A DNA stretch of 27,501 nt, taken from assembly GCA_019414045.1 (NCBI GenBank), contig DXMW01000005.1:1-27501 (forward strand). Direction: 5' to 3'. Under the pieces are notes generated by a model. That model did not search any database and was not told where the DNA came from. It worked only from the letters and a program-made list of their open reading frames with translations. This document shows positions 1-7,014 of this stretch, one piece after another (the first letter of the stretch is position 1; the number at the start of each line of letters is the position of its first letter). Source of the DNA: Collinsella sp. (GTDB lineage: Bacteria; Actinomycetota; Coriobacteriia; Coriobacteriales; Coriobacteriaceae). The position numbers and the translations under genes were made by a program.

Positions 1-26
1 GGCCCGTGGGTTATACCCTAAGAGCA

Positions 27-49
27 AACCACCCTTTTTAAGGGTGGTT
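27..49. terminator. Stem-loop, possible terminator of an upstream gene
   Basis: A perfect 10-bp stem (AACCACCCTT at 27-36 pairing with 40-49) closes a 3-nt loop. The sequence after it is only moderately T-rich (TGATTTGTTG), so this is a weak intrinsic terminator candidate for whatever gene lies before the window. Confidence 0.45.
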
Positions 50-111
50 CTGATTTGTTGAACACATGGTCGCTACGTCCGCGCCCGGCTCAAACGGTCA
101 GCAATCATCCG

Positions 112-198
112 TGAACGATATTTGTTCAAAAAAGAACGCAGATAAACAAATAGTTGTTGCAGTTACTGTTCGAATGTGTTCAAATAAACATGAACAGT
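112..198. promoter_or_regulatory. Cluster of TGAAC/GTTCA half-sites upstream of lacA
   Basis: This AT-rich stretch holds six copies of the pentamer GTTCA/TGAAC or its core. They are TGAAC at 112-116, TGTTCAAA at 123-130, GAAC at 134-137, TGTTCGAA at 167-174, TGTTCAAA at 177-184 and TGAACAGT at 191-198. ACTGTTC (165-171) and GAACAGT (192-198) form a perfect inverted repeat. Repeated direct and inverted half-sites of this sort are usual for DeoR-family sugar regulators such as LacR, so I infer an operator region for the lac operon. The binding protein is not identified. The rest of 1-290 shows no gene. Confidence 0.5.
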
Positions 199-290
199 GA
201 AGAACCGCACATTCAGATGCCCGGACCTGAACGCGATTCAACACTTCCAAACAGAAACTACGCACCTGCGTATCTCTCAAGGAGGATGTC

Positions 291-719
291 ATGAGAGTTG
301 TAATCGCTTCCGATGCCGACGGTATGTCGATGAAGGAGTCCATCAAGGAGATGCTCATCGCCGACGGTCACGAGGTCGTCGACTATTCCGAGACCCCTGC
401 CGCGGACTTTGTCGATTCCGCGACCGCCGTTGCCAAGGACCTGCTGGAGCACAAGGATTCCCAGGGCTTCGCATTCGATAAGTACGGCGTCGGCTCCTAT
501 ATGGCCGCCGTCAAGATCAAGGGCATGGTCGTCGCCAACATTTCCGACGAGCGTTCCGCCTACATGACCCGCGAGCACAACGGCTCGCGCATGGTCACCA
601 TGGGCCCGGGCGTTGTGGGCACCGAGGTCGCCAAGAAGATCGCCCGCGAGTTCCTGCGCGCCCAGTACGCCGGCGGCCGTCACCAGATCCGTGTCGACAT
701 GCTCAACAAGATGGCCTAA
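291..719 (+). CDS. lacA: Galactose-6-phosphate isomerase, LacA subunit
   Basis: This encodes 142 residues of the RpiB/LacA/LacB sugar-phosphate isomerase fold. LacA and LacB together interconvert D-galactose-6-phosphate and D-tagatose-6-phosphate in the cytoplasm, the first step of the tagatose-6-phosphate pathway. The protein starts with the Rossmann-like strand MRVVIASDADG. Near residues 64-67 it carries DKYG where LacB and RpiB have the Cys-Gly-Thr-Gly loop, which is typical of the non-cysteine LacA partner. The motif REHNGSR (94-100) matches the phosphate-binding region of the family. Length agrees with known LacA (about 141). ATG at 291 follows AAGGAGG (279-285) with a 5-nt gap. lacB follows after 63 nt, and the pair needs to be co-expressed. 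Confidence 0.93.
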   Translation: MRVVIASDADGMSMKESIKEMLIADGHEVVDYSETPAADFVDSATAVAKDLLEHKDSQGFAFDKYGVGSYMAAVKIKGMVVANISDERSAYMTREHNGSRMVTMGPGVVGTEVAKKIAREFLRAQYAGGRHQIRVDMLNKMA

Positions 720-782
720 CGAGAGCCACCGAGAACTCGAACTTCTACCTCAACTTGTGAATTCAGACGAAAGGACGTTCTG

Positions 783-1307
783 ATGAAGAAGACCATCGCA
801 ATCGGTTGCGACCATATCGTTACGGACGAGAAGATCTATCTGGCCGACCGCCTGGAGCAGGCTGGCTACAAGGTGCTCGACTGCGGCACCTACAGCCACA
901 CCCGTACGCACTATCCCATCTACGGTAAGGCCGTGGGCGAGGCCGTTGCCAGCGGCAAGGCCGACTTTGGCGTGGCCCTGTGCGGCACCGGCATCGGCAT
1001 CACCAACGCCGCCAACAAGGTTCCCGGCGCCCGCTGCGCCCTGGTCCGCGATATGACCTCTGCCCTGTATGCCCGTCGCGAGCTCAACGCCAACATCGTG
1101 GGCTTTGGCGGTAAGATCACCGGCGAGTTCCTGATGGCCGATATCATGCTTGCCTTCCTGGAGGAGCCCTACGACAAGACTCCCGAGCACGATGCCCTGA
1201 TTGCCAAGATCGATGCCTGCAATAAGGCCGACGCCGAGGCTCAGGCCGACCCGCACTTCTTTGACGAGTTTCTCGAGAAGTGGGACCGCGGCGAATACCA
1301 CGACTAA
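783..1307 (+). CDS. lacB: Galactose-6-phosphate isomerase, LacB subunit
   Basis: This encodes 174 residues, the usual LacB size (171-174). It is the second subunit of the heteromeric galactose-6-phosphate isomerase. It has the family start IGCDH (7-11) and the active-site loop CGTGIGI at 67-73, followed by NAANKVPG. LacA lacks this loop, so the two subunits probably build composite active sites, as known for LacAB. ATG at 783 is preceded by AAAGGA (770-775) with 7 nt between. The stop codon TAA (1305-1307) overlaps a perfect Shine-Dalgarno-like TAAGGAGGT, and a hairpin follows at once. That hairpin may separate lacB expression from lacC. Confidence 0.93.
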   Translation: MKKTIAIGCDHIVTDEKIYLADRLEQAGYKVLDCGTYSHTRTHYPIYGKAVGEAVASGKADFGVALCGTGIGITNAANKVPGARCALVRDMTSALYARRELNANIVGFGGKITGEFLMADIMLAFLEEPYDKTPEHDALIAKIDACNKADAEAQADPHFFDEFLEKWDRGEYHD

Positions 1308-1313
1308 GGAGGT

Positions 1314-1337
1314 TCTGGCGTTCTACCGAACGCCAGA
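1314..1337 (+). other. Perfect hairpin in the lacB-lacC gap
   Basis: TCTGGCGTTC (1314-1323) pairs perfectly with GAACGCCAGA (1328-1337) around a 4-nt loop, 6 nt after the lacB stop. No T-run follows, so it is not a standard terminator. It may stabilise the lacAB message or mark a processing point. The rest of the 198-nt gap to lacC shows a GGTGC/GCACC repeat near 1405-1428 but no open gene. Confidence 0.6.
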
Positions 1338-1505
1338 CCAGTCGACGCTGCGAAGCCATCTGGCGGGCGAGTTGCTCTGATAACACTTTTGCTTGCTGAG
1401 CTTGGGTGCTTCGTTTTGGCGGCACCTGGCATTCTGCAGCTTTTTAATTGACGGCTCGCGTTTCTGTGAGGGGGCGCGGGCCGGTTTTCTAAACAGGAGT
1501 CCAAC

Positions 1506-2441
1506 ATGATTCTGACCGTTACCATGAACCCGTCGATCGATACGCGCTATCAGCTCGACAAGCTGATCATCGACGATGTTAACCGCGTGACGCCCGAAAA
1601 GACCGCTGGCGGCAAGGGCCTCAACGTGAGCCGCGTGCTGTTGCAGCTGGGCGACGACGTACTTGCAACCGGCTTGCTTGGCGGGCACATGGGTGCCTAT
1701 ATGGCCGAGCTCATGGATGCCGATGGTGTCAAGAATGACTTTGTGCCCATCGCCGGTGAGACGCGCATTTGCCTGAATATTCTGCACGAGGGTAATCAGA
1801 CCGAGCTGCTGGAGAGCGGCCCACAGATCGTCCCAGCCGAGCTCGAGGCCTTTACGGCCAAGTTCGCCGAGCTTGCAGCGAAGGCTGACGTTGTGACGCT
1901 TTCGGGCTCGCTGCCGCGTGGCGTCGATGCCGGCTACTATGCCGAGCTCGTCAAGATCGCCGAAGAGGCGGGCGCCAAGGTGCTGCTCGACACCTCGGGC
2001 GCATCGCTGGAGGCCGCGCTGGAGTCCGACGCTAAGCCTGAGCTCGTAAAGCCCAACCTGACCGAGATTAACGGCCTGCTGGGTACGTCCTTTACGACCG
2101 ATGATGTCGATGCCCTGCGCGAGGCGCTTGCCGCCGATGGCCGCTTTGCCGGTATTCCCTGGGTCGTCGTTTCGATGGGCGCTGCCGGTTCGGTGGGCTT
2201 CCACGAGGGCCGCGCGTTCCGCGCCAAGACGCCCGCGATTGCGGCTGTGAACGCGACGGGTTCCGGCGACTCGACCATCGCCGGCTTTGCGCATGCCATT
2301 GCTGCTGGTGCCGACGACGTCACGGTGCTCAAGACCGCCAATACCTGCGGCAAGCTCAACGCCATGGATCCCAAGACCGGCCACCTGGTCATGGACCGCT
2401 GGGACGAGATCTACAACAACGTTGAGGTCGTAGAGTTGTAG
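1506..2441 (+). CDS. lacC: Tagatose-6-phosphate kinase (LacC), PfkB family
   Basis: This encodes 311 residues. It phosphorylates D-tagatose-6-phosphate with ATP to give tagatose-1,6-bisphosphate, the second step after LacAB. The PfkB/1-phosphofructokinase family is shown by the N-terminal TVTMNPSIDTRY, the substrate-side GGKGLNVSRVL (35-45) and the C-terminal anion-hole motif GSGDST (252-257), with the catalytic base Asp255. Length equals that of characterised LacC (about 310). ATG at 1506 follows AGGAG (1495-1499) with 6 nt. FruK-like 1-phosphofructokinase is the main alternative, but the lacAB context favours LacC. No lacD follows; the nearest aldolase is a class II enzyme at 9380. Confidence 0.88.
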   Translation: MILTVTMNPSIDTRYQLDKLIIDDVNRVTPEKTAGGKGLNVSRVLLQLGDDVLATGLLGGHMGAYMAELMDADGVKNDFVPIAGETRICLNILHEGNQTELLESGPQIVPAELEAFTAKFAELAAKADVVTLSGSLPRGVDAGYYAELVKIAEEAGAKVLLDTSGASLEAALESDAKPELVKPNLTEINGLLGTSFTTDDVDALREALAADGRFAGIPWVVVSMGAAGSVGFHEGRAFRAKTPAIAAVNATGSGDSTIAGFAHAIAAGADDVTVLKTANTCGKLNAMDPKTGHLVMDRWDEIYNNVEVVEL

Positions 2442-2463
2442 CGGTTGCGACTCCTAATAGAAT

Positions 2464-2527
2464 GAGCGTGGATAATCTCCTGCTTTTGGTGCCCATGCGA
2501 GCTCAAAGTGGGAGATTTTCCACGCTC
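2464..2527. repeat. 17-bp inverted repeat downstream of lacC
   Basis: The arms are 2464-2480 (GAGCGTGGATAATCTCC) and 2511-2527. They pair at 16 of 17 positions around a 30-nt spacer. The transcript would fold into a long hairpin after lacC, but no T-run follows. It belongs to the set of long intergenic hairpins seen through the window. Confidence 0.75.
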
Positions 2528-2536
2528 GAGTCATTA

Positions 2537-2586
2537 GTCGTTGGGGACGTTCTTGTTTGACTAGTCGTTTAAGAACGTCCCCAATG
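2537..2586 (+). repeat. REP-like palindrome, GGGGACGTTCTT element (copy 1)
   Basis: TTGGGGACGTTCTT (2541-2554) and its reverse complement (2571-2584) flank a 16-nt centre containing GACTAGTC. The whole 50-nt unit recurs with a single mismatch, in the opposite orientation, at 17862-17912. Short palindromes with a GGGGAC.GTTCTT arm are known as REP-type repeats moved by IS200-like Y1 transposases. That assignment is inference here, because no such transposase gene is in the window. Confidence 0.75.
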
Positions 2587-2594
2587 GCTACACT

Positions 2595-2636
2595 CAAAAA
2601 CGGCGCCCGTCGGCGATGTTGCCGGCGGGCGCCGTT
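2595..2636 (-). terminator. Intrinsic terminator of galK-galT
   Basis: AACGGCGCCCG (2599-2609) pairs with CGGGCGCCGTT (2626-2636), with extra GC pairing inside. Read on the minus strand the stem is followed by a TTTTT run (2595-2599). It lies about 55 nt after the galT stop. Confidence 0.8.
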
Positions 2637-2690
2637 GTCGTGTGGGCGGTTATGTCGTGTGGACTGCCGTTGAGCGTCCGGGTCTGTGCT

Positions 2691-4319
2691 CTACAGTGAG
2701 TCGATAAAGCGCTGCTGGGCGGCGCGGCCGGCCTCGTCCCATTTAAAGACGCCGGCGTTGTCGAGCACGTGGCCAAACACCACGCCGACCTCCTCGTGCA
2801 GGATGCCGATGGCGTTGTCCACCGTAAGCTCGTTCGCGCGGCGAGCAAAGACATCCGCGGTCCATGCGGCGTGGCTACGGCAAAGATCGTCGCTCTCGAG
2901 CGCTGCGGCAAGGTCGTAGCTGGCATCAGCCTTGGCTGCCAGCAGGTGCTCGCGGACAGCGCCGAGCTCGGGAACCAGGCGCGGCGGAAGAATAGCCAGG
3001 CCCATAACCTCGATCAGGCCGATGTTCTCCTTCTTAATGTGGTGATACTCGGCATGCGGGTGGAAAACGCCCAGCGGATGCTCGTCGGTCGTGATATTGC
3101 AGCGAAGCGCCAGGTAGGCCTCGTAAATCTCGCCGCCGGCGTTGCCGCGGGAGTCGACGCGGCGGATGACGGGCGTCACGGTGTTGTGCGCTACGCCGTC
3201 GGCCGTGTGCGCGATAACGCCCACAGACTCGTCGGTCCACTCGCGCCAGGCGAGGATAATCTTCTCGGCAGCGTCGAGCAGCTGAGCGCGGTCATGCGAG
3301 CGCAGGCGCAGCACCGAGAGTGGCCACTGCAGCACAGTGCCGGTGACCTGGTCAAAACCGGGCATGCTAAACTGCGAGACCTCGGCGGCATGCATCATGG
3401 GGAACTCGTGCGCGCCGCCCTGGAAGTGGTCGTGCGACAGAATCGAGCCGCCCACGATAGGCAGGTCGGCGTTGGAGCCGATGAAGTAATGCGGGAACAG
3501 GTCCACAAAGTCGAGCAGGCAGGTCAAGCCCTTGCGGTCGACGTGCATCGGACGATGCTCGGAGCTCATGGCAATGCAGTGCTCGTTAAAGTAGGCGTAC
3601 GGGCTGTACTGGAAGCCCCAGCGCTCGCCGTTGAGCTGGATGGGGATAATGCGCAGGTTTTGGCGAGCGGGGTGAGCGCCGCCGTCGGCTGCGGCGGAGC
3701 GTCCGGGATAGCCCTCGTTTTCGATGCAGAGCTGGCAGGCGGGATACTTCTCGCCCGTGTTCTTGGCGGCACCTGCCGCGGCGATATCGCGCGGATCCTT
3801 CTCGGGCTTGGACAGGTTGATGGTGATCTCAAGATCGCCCCAGTTGGTGGGGGTGCTCCATTTGATGTTGCGCGCGATGGCGGCGCGGCGCACGTAGCCG
3901 GCGTCGCAGCACAGGCCGTAGAACCAGTCGGTCGCGGCGCGGGGCTCGTTGACGCCCATACGTCCGTTGAACTCTTCGTTTACAACCGAAGGCCTCGGCA
4001 TGAGCGCACCCATGATGCGCATGGCGATGCGGTCGCGGCCTGACGCCGTGTCCTCGGCGGCACCGTTGGTAACGGCGGCCTCGGAAAGCGCGGCAAGCGT
4101 GCCCTCCAGGTCAAAGTCGGGGAGTGTATCGGGGTGCAAGAGCGAAATCTTCTCGGTCTTGAGTGCCCAAGCCATGTCGAGTGCGGGGCCCGTGGCGCCG
4201 ATGCACTCCAAAATGGTGTTGTATGCCCAGATCCGGTCGTCCTGGCCGATCATCGATCGGTGGATGGCGTACTCGATCAGGTTCTGCGCGGCCTCTCGCA
4301 CGTCAGTCATTACAGCCAT
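2691..4319 (-). CDS. galT: UDP-glucose--hexose-1-phosphate uridylyltransferase, class II
   Basis: This encodes 542 residues (539 if it starts at the internal ATG, 4310). It swaps UMP between UDP-glucose and galactose-1-phosphate in the Leloir pathway. The size and sequence are those of the long class II GalT of Firmicutes and relatives, not the ~350-residue E. coli type. SHDHFQGG (295-302) corresponds to the catalytic His-x-His-x-Gln segment, followed later by HAEYHHIKKENIG. The galK stop TAA overlaps the second ATG as TAATG at 4312-4308, which favours translational coupling and the 4310 start. A GGGGG stretch 10 nt before 4319 keeps the longer start possible. The operon order is galK-galT; galE is not in the window. 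Confidence 0.92.
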   Translation of the reverse strand: MAVMTDVREAAQNLIEYAIHRSMIGQDDRIWAYNTILECIGATGPALDMAWALKTEKISLLHPDTLPDFDLEGTLAALSEAAVTNGAAEDTASGRDRIAMRIMGALMPRPSVVNEEFNGRMGVNEPRAATDWFYGLCCDAGYVRRAAIARNIKWSTPTNWGDLEITINLSKPEKDPRDIAAAGAAKNTGEKYPACQLCIENEGYPGRSAAADGGAHPARQNLRIIPIQLNGERWGFQYSPYAYFNEHCIAMSSEHRPMHVDRKGLTCLLDFVDLFPHYFIGSNADLPIVGGSILSHDHFQGGAHEFPMMHAAEVSQFSMPGFDQVTGTVLQWPLSVLRLRSHDRAQLLDAAEKIILAWREWTDESVGVIAHTADGVAHNTVTPVIRRVDSRGNAGGEIYEAYLALRCNITTDEHPLGVFHPHAEYHHIKKENIGLIEVMGLAILPPRLVPELGAVREHLLAAKADASYDLAAALESDDLCRSHAAWTADVFARRANELTVDNAIGILHEEVGVVFGHVLDNAGVFKWDEAGRAAQQRFIDSL

Positions 4320-5515
4320 GCCGCGTAAGCCCCCTTGTCAGAGATGGCGTAGTGACGGGCAGAGCCCTCGCCCAGCCAGCCGTTCATCTTGGCAATGAAG
4401 GTGTCGACCAGATCGAGCGGCACGAAGGCCTGGATGGTGCCACCAAAGCCGCCACCGTGGATACGGACGGCGCCGCGGCCGTCGAGCACGTGCTCGGCCA
4501 GCGCCAGGGCATACATGGAAGGCTGCTCGGAACCCAGCTTGGCAACAACATTTTGCAGGTACATGGCAGAGCTGGCGCCGGACTCGCGCGTCAGGACCAG
4601 GAACTGGTCAATGTCGCCGGCGTTGAGCGCTGCCCAGCGCTTATCGACCAGGCCGTTCTCGTACCAGTAGTGAATGGCGCGCAGGCAGGCGCGGTCGCCC
4701 AGCTTGGCGCGCAGCTCGGGGAGCTTAGCGTCAAAGTCGGCAACGTCGACCTCGCACAGGCGCGCCTTGCCAAACTCGGCAGCGACGTCTTGCATCTCGC
4801 GCGGAACGGCGGCGTAGTCATCGGTGGCTGCCACGTGGTCGGCGCCCACTTTAACGAGCACAAGCGCATAACCGTGATCCTCAAAGTTGAGCTCGAGCTT
4901 CTGGGTCTTAGGCTGAGCCTGGTCCTCAAAGTCCATGTAGGCGAGGCCACCCAGGCACACGGCGGCCTGGTCCATCAGACCGCAGGGCTTGCCGTAGTAG
5001 TTGTTCTCGGTGCGCTGGCTCATCTGCGCGAGCGCGACGGGCTCAATGGCGGGCGCGCCCCAGAGCGTCTCCATGGCGCGGCCGTATGCGGCCTCGACGG
5101 CAGCGGAGCTGGAAAGGCCGCCGCCCGAGGGGACGGAGCAGGTGAAGGCGAAATCGAAGCCGTGAGGCTCAACGCCAAGGGCTGCAATCTCGTGGGCCAT
5201 ACCGCGCACGAGGCTTGCGGACGTGCCCTTCTCGGACTCCCGAACGTCTAGCGTGCCGAGCGCGATTTCAAACGTGGGATAGCCCTCGTCGGCTACGCGA
5301 ACCTTGTTGGAATCGGTTGCCACGGCGATGCCGTCGACAGCGACATCGAGCGAGCCGGCGATAACGTGGCCACCCTCGTGGTCGGTGTGGTTGCCGCTGA
5401 TCTCGGAACGGCCGGGCGCGTGTACGTAGAGCACCTGGCGGTCGCCGATGGGGCCAAACTCCTCCTCAAACAGCTTGGTAAGTGTGGCGAATGTCTTTTC
5501 GTCGGGCGTGGTCAT
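4310..5515 (-). CDS. galK: Galactokinase
   Basis: This encodes 401 residues of the GHMP kinase family. It makes galactose-1-phosphate from galactose and ATP in the cytoplasm. The galactokinase signature appears as GRSEISGNHTDHEGG (35-49), a variant of GRxNxIGEHTDY. The GHMP ATP loop is PSGGGLSSSAA (129-139), and GGGFGG lies near 354-359. An in-frame reading could extend upstream to 5602, but ATG at 5515 has the ribosome site GGAAAGGA about 7 nt before it, and the extension would run through the operator region. Its stop overlaps the galT start. Expression is probably controlled by the divergent LacI-family gene through the sites at 5557-5640. Confidence 0.93.
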   Translation of the reverse strand: MTTPDEKTFATLTKLFEEEFGPIGDRQVLYVHAPGRSEISGNHTDHEGGHVIAGSLDVAVDGIAVATDSNKVRVADEGYPTFEIALGTLDVRESEKGTSASLVRGMAHEIAALGVEPHGFDFAFTCSVPSGGGLSSSAAVEAAYGRAMETLWGAPAIEPVALAQMSQRTENNYYGKPCGLMDQAAVCLGGLAYMDFEDQAQPKTQKLELNFEDHGYALVLVKVGADHVAATDDYAAVPREMQDVAAEFGKARLCEVDVADFDAKLPELRAKLGDRACLRAIHYWYENGLVDKRWAALNAGDIDQFLVLTRESGASSAMYLQNVVAKLGSEQPSMYALALAEHVLDGRGAVRIHGGGFGGTIQAFVPLDLVDTFIAKMNGWLGEGSARHYAISDKGAYAAWL

Positions 5516-5556
5516 GGGAGTCCTTTCCTTGGCGCGCACGGGTGAGTTTTGCGTCG

Positions 5557-5573
5557 TTATGAGTACGTTAACA
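5557..5573. promoter_or_regulatory. Operator O1 for the divergent LacI-family regulator
   Basis: TGAGTACGTTAACA (5560-5573) has the central CG typical of LacI-family operators. The 17-nt version (5557-5573) is the exact reverse complement of 5624-5640. It lies about 45 bp upstream of the galK start codon. Confidence 0.7.
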
Positions 5574-5586
5574 ACTTGTAGCGGCA

Positions 5587-5601
5587 TGAACCAAGTGTTC
5601 A
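5587..5601. promoter_or_regulatory. TGAAC-N5-GTTCA palindrome in the galK promoter region
   Basis: TGAAC (5587-5591) and GTTCA (5597-5601) form a palindrome between O1 and O2. The half-site is the same as those clustered upstream of lacA, so a lac-type regulator might also bind here. One such palindrome can arise by chance. Confidence 0.3.
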
Positions 5602-5623
5602 CGATACCGCACGTTACGGGCTA

Positions 5624-5640
5624 TGTTAACGTACTCATAA
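5624..5640. promoter_or_regulatory. Operator O2 for the divergent LacI-family regulator
   Basis: TGTTAACGTACTCATAA is the perfect inverted partner of O1. The two operator centres are about 64 bp apart, close to six helical turns, which would allow a dimer pair or DNA looping. It sits upstream of galK and within the divergent region. Confidence 0.7.
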
Positions 5641-5691
5641 CACATCGCTTGTCACTTTTTGAGAATCTGGTAATCGGTAGAAATACAGCCG

Positions 5692-5720
5692 TGAACGGTA
5701 CTGCCGTATGGACTTATAAA
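5692..5720 (+). promoter_or_regulatory. Possible promoter of the LacI-family gene
   Basis: TATAAA (5715-5720) is a good -10, but the -35 at 17-bp spacing (TGAACG, 5692-5697) is weak. Operator O3 lies about 27 bp downstream of the -10, which would suit autorepression. Confidence 0.35.
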
Positions 5721-5746
5721 GCAGAAGAGATGCAGATAGAAAAAGT

Positions 5747-5760
5747 AGAGTACGTTAACA
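5747..5760. promoter_or_regulatory. Operator O3 for the LacI-family regulator
   Basis: AGAGTACGTTAACA differs from O1 at one position. It lies 94 nt before the regulator's GTG start and downstream of its likely -10. Confidence 0.6.
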
Positions 5761-5853
5761 TGCGTCCGACGATAGCGGGCCTCGGCGCGGGATGTATTTC
5801 TGCCCGGGCCGGCATTCACGCTATTCAGATCTCTCAAGGGTGAAGGTGATCCT

Positions 5854-6885
5854 GTGGCAAGGCGCCCGTCCAACGATACCAGTTCGCGTCCGGTCTCCAT
5901 GGCCGACGTCGCCCGCGCTGCTGGCGTTTCGCAGCAGACGGTTTCGCGCGTCGCCAACGGCTTGCCCAACGTTAACGAACAGACGCGCCAGCGCGTGCAG
6001 GCCGCTATGCAAGAGCTTGGCTTTCGTCCGAGTTATGCCGGTCGCTCGCTGCGCGACGGCCGTTACCATTCGGTCGGCCTGTGCGTCAACGATGTCACCA
6101 AGTTTGGCAACCTTACGATGATCGACGGCATTGCCAGCGCGGCCCGCGAGCGCGGCTGCGCCATCACGCTGGTCGAGATGTCCAAGACCGAGGAGTTTTC
6201 GCTTGCCGAGGCCACGCGTCGTATGGCCGCGCTGCCCGTGGACGGTATCATCATCGGCATGAGTCGCATGGCGCCCGATTTTGAGACGTTCGATCCGTTG
6301 CCGGGCATTGGAACGGTCATCGTTACCATGTACGCGCATCCGCGCGTGACCACGGTCGATTCCGACCATTACGGCTGCTCGCTATTGCTTATGGATCATC
6401 TGTTTGAGCTGGGGCACGAGCAGATTCGCTATATTGGCGGCCCGTCGTTCTCGGTCGACGAGCAATTTCGTCGCGCCGGTTGGCAGGATGCGCTCGAGCG
6501 TAAGCACATTAAGCCGCAGGCGCCACTCGAGGGCGACTGGTCTGCCAACAGCGGCTACGAGGCCGCTCGGTACCTGGCTGAGCACGACCGCACCATGACG
6601 GCGATTTATGCGGCAAACGACCAAATGGCAAACGGCGCCATCGCCGCGTTGCGCGATAGTGGCTTGCGCGTGCCCGAGGACGTGAGCGTGGTGGGCGTCG
6701 ATGACTCGCTCGACGACTTTGTCGCGCATAACGAGCTCACGACCGTTCGTTTCGATCTGCATCAGCGTGGACGCGAGGTGTTCGAGCATGCGGTTCCCAA
6801 GGCGGGGGCATCGGACAGACCCGTCGCCATTCGCATTCCCGGTCAGCTCATCGTTCGACATACCACCTCAGCGCCGCGCGCATAG
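5854..6885 (+). CDS. LacI-family transcriptional regulator, probable galactose repressor
   Basis: This encodes 343 residues. The N-terminal LacI HTH is clear: VSMADVARAAGVSQQTVSRV (14-33), followed by NGLPNVNEQTRQRV and a hinge near residues 55-70. A periplasmic-binding-like effector domain follows, ending in the usual VVGVDDS and LTTVRFD elements. It starts at GTG (5854) after GAAGGTGAT. It is divergent from galK-galT, and three copies of a 14-bp site with central CG lie between the two starts, so it most likely represses galKT and itself. The inducer (galactose or a derivative) is inferred from context. GalR-like is a fair description, but orthology to a named GalR was not tested. Confidence 0.88.
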   Translation: MARRPSNDTSSRPVSMADVARAAGVSQQTVSRVANGLPNVNEQTRQRVQAAMQELGFRPSYAGRSLRDGRYHSVGLCVNDVTKFGNLTMIDGIASAARERGCAITLVEMSKTEEFSLAEATRRMAALPVDGIIIGMSRMAPDFETFDPLPGIGTVIVTMYAHPRVTTVDSDHYGCSLLLMDHLFELGHEQIRYIGGPSFSVDEQFRRAGWQDALERKHIKPQAPLEGDWSANSGYEAARYLAEHDRTMTAIYAANDQMANGAIAALRDSGLRVPEDVSVVGVDDSLDDFVAHNELTTVRFDLHQRGREVFEHAVPKAGASDRPVAIRIPGQLIVRHTTSAPRA

Positions 6886-6968
6886 TTTTCGCAGGTCAAC
6901 GGCTCGGCGTTGCGCTTCAATAACAATCGGTAAGGACGCCGGCGGATAGCCGTGGCTATGAAGGCGAG

Positions 6969-6977
6969 TGCTATGAT
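6969..6977 (+). promoter_or_regulatory. Extended -10 promoter candidate for fprA
   Basis: TGCTATGAT is a TGN-extended -10 about 38 nt before the fprA start codon. No good -35 is seen 17 bp upstream, which is acceptable for an extended -10. Confidence 0.45.
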
Positions 6978-7014
6978 AGACGGGTTCATTTGTCTATCTA
7001 GGAGGCTTTGCCTG

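Noticed and set aside
2769..4043. 424-codon open frame on the plus strand opposite galT
   Set aside because: It is antisense to galT, which has clear motifs, a ribosome site and a terminator. The predicted protein is a low-complexity Val/Ala/Gly-rich mirror typical of high-GC shadow frames.
6952..7014. Upstream extension of fprA
   Set aside because: The extra 21 residues match nothing in flavodiiron proteins and contain the -10 box and the AGGAGG site that serves ATG 7015.
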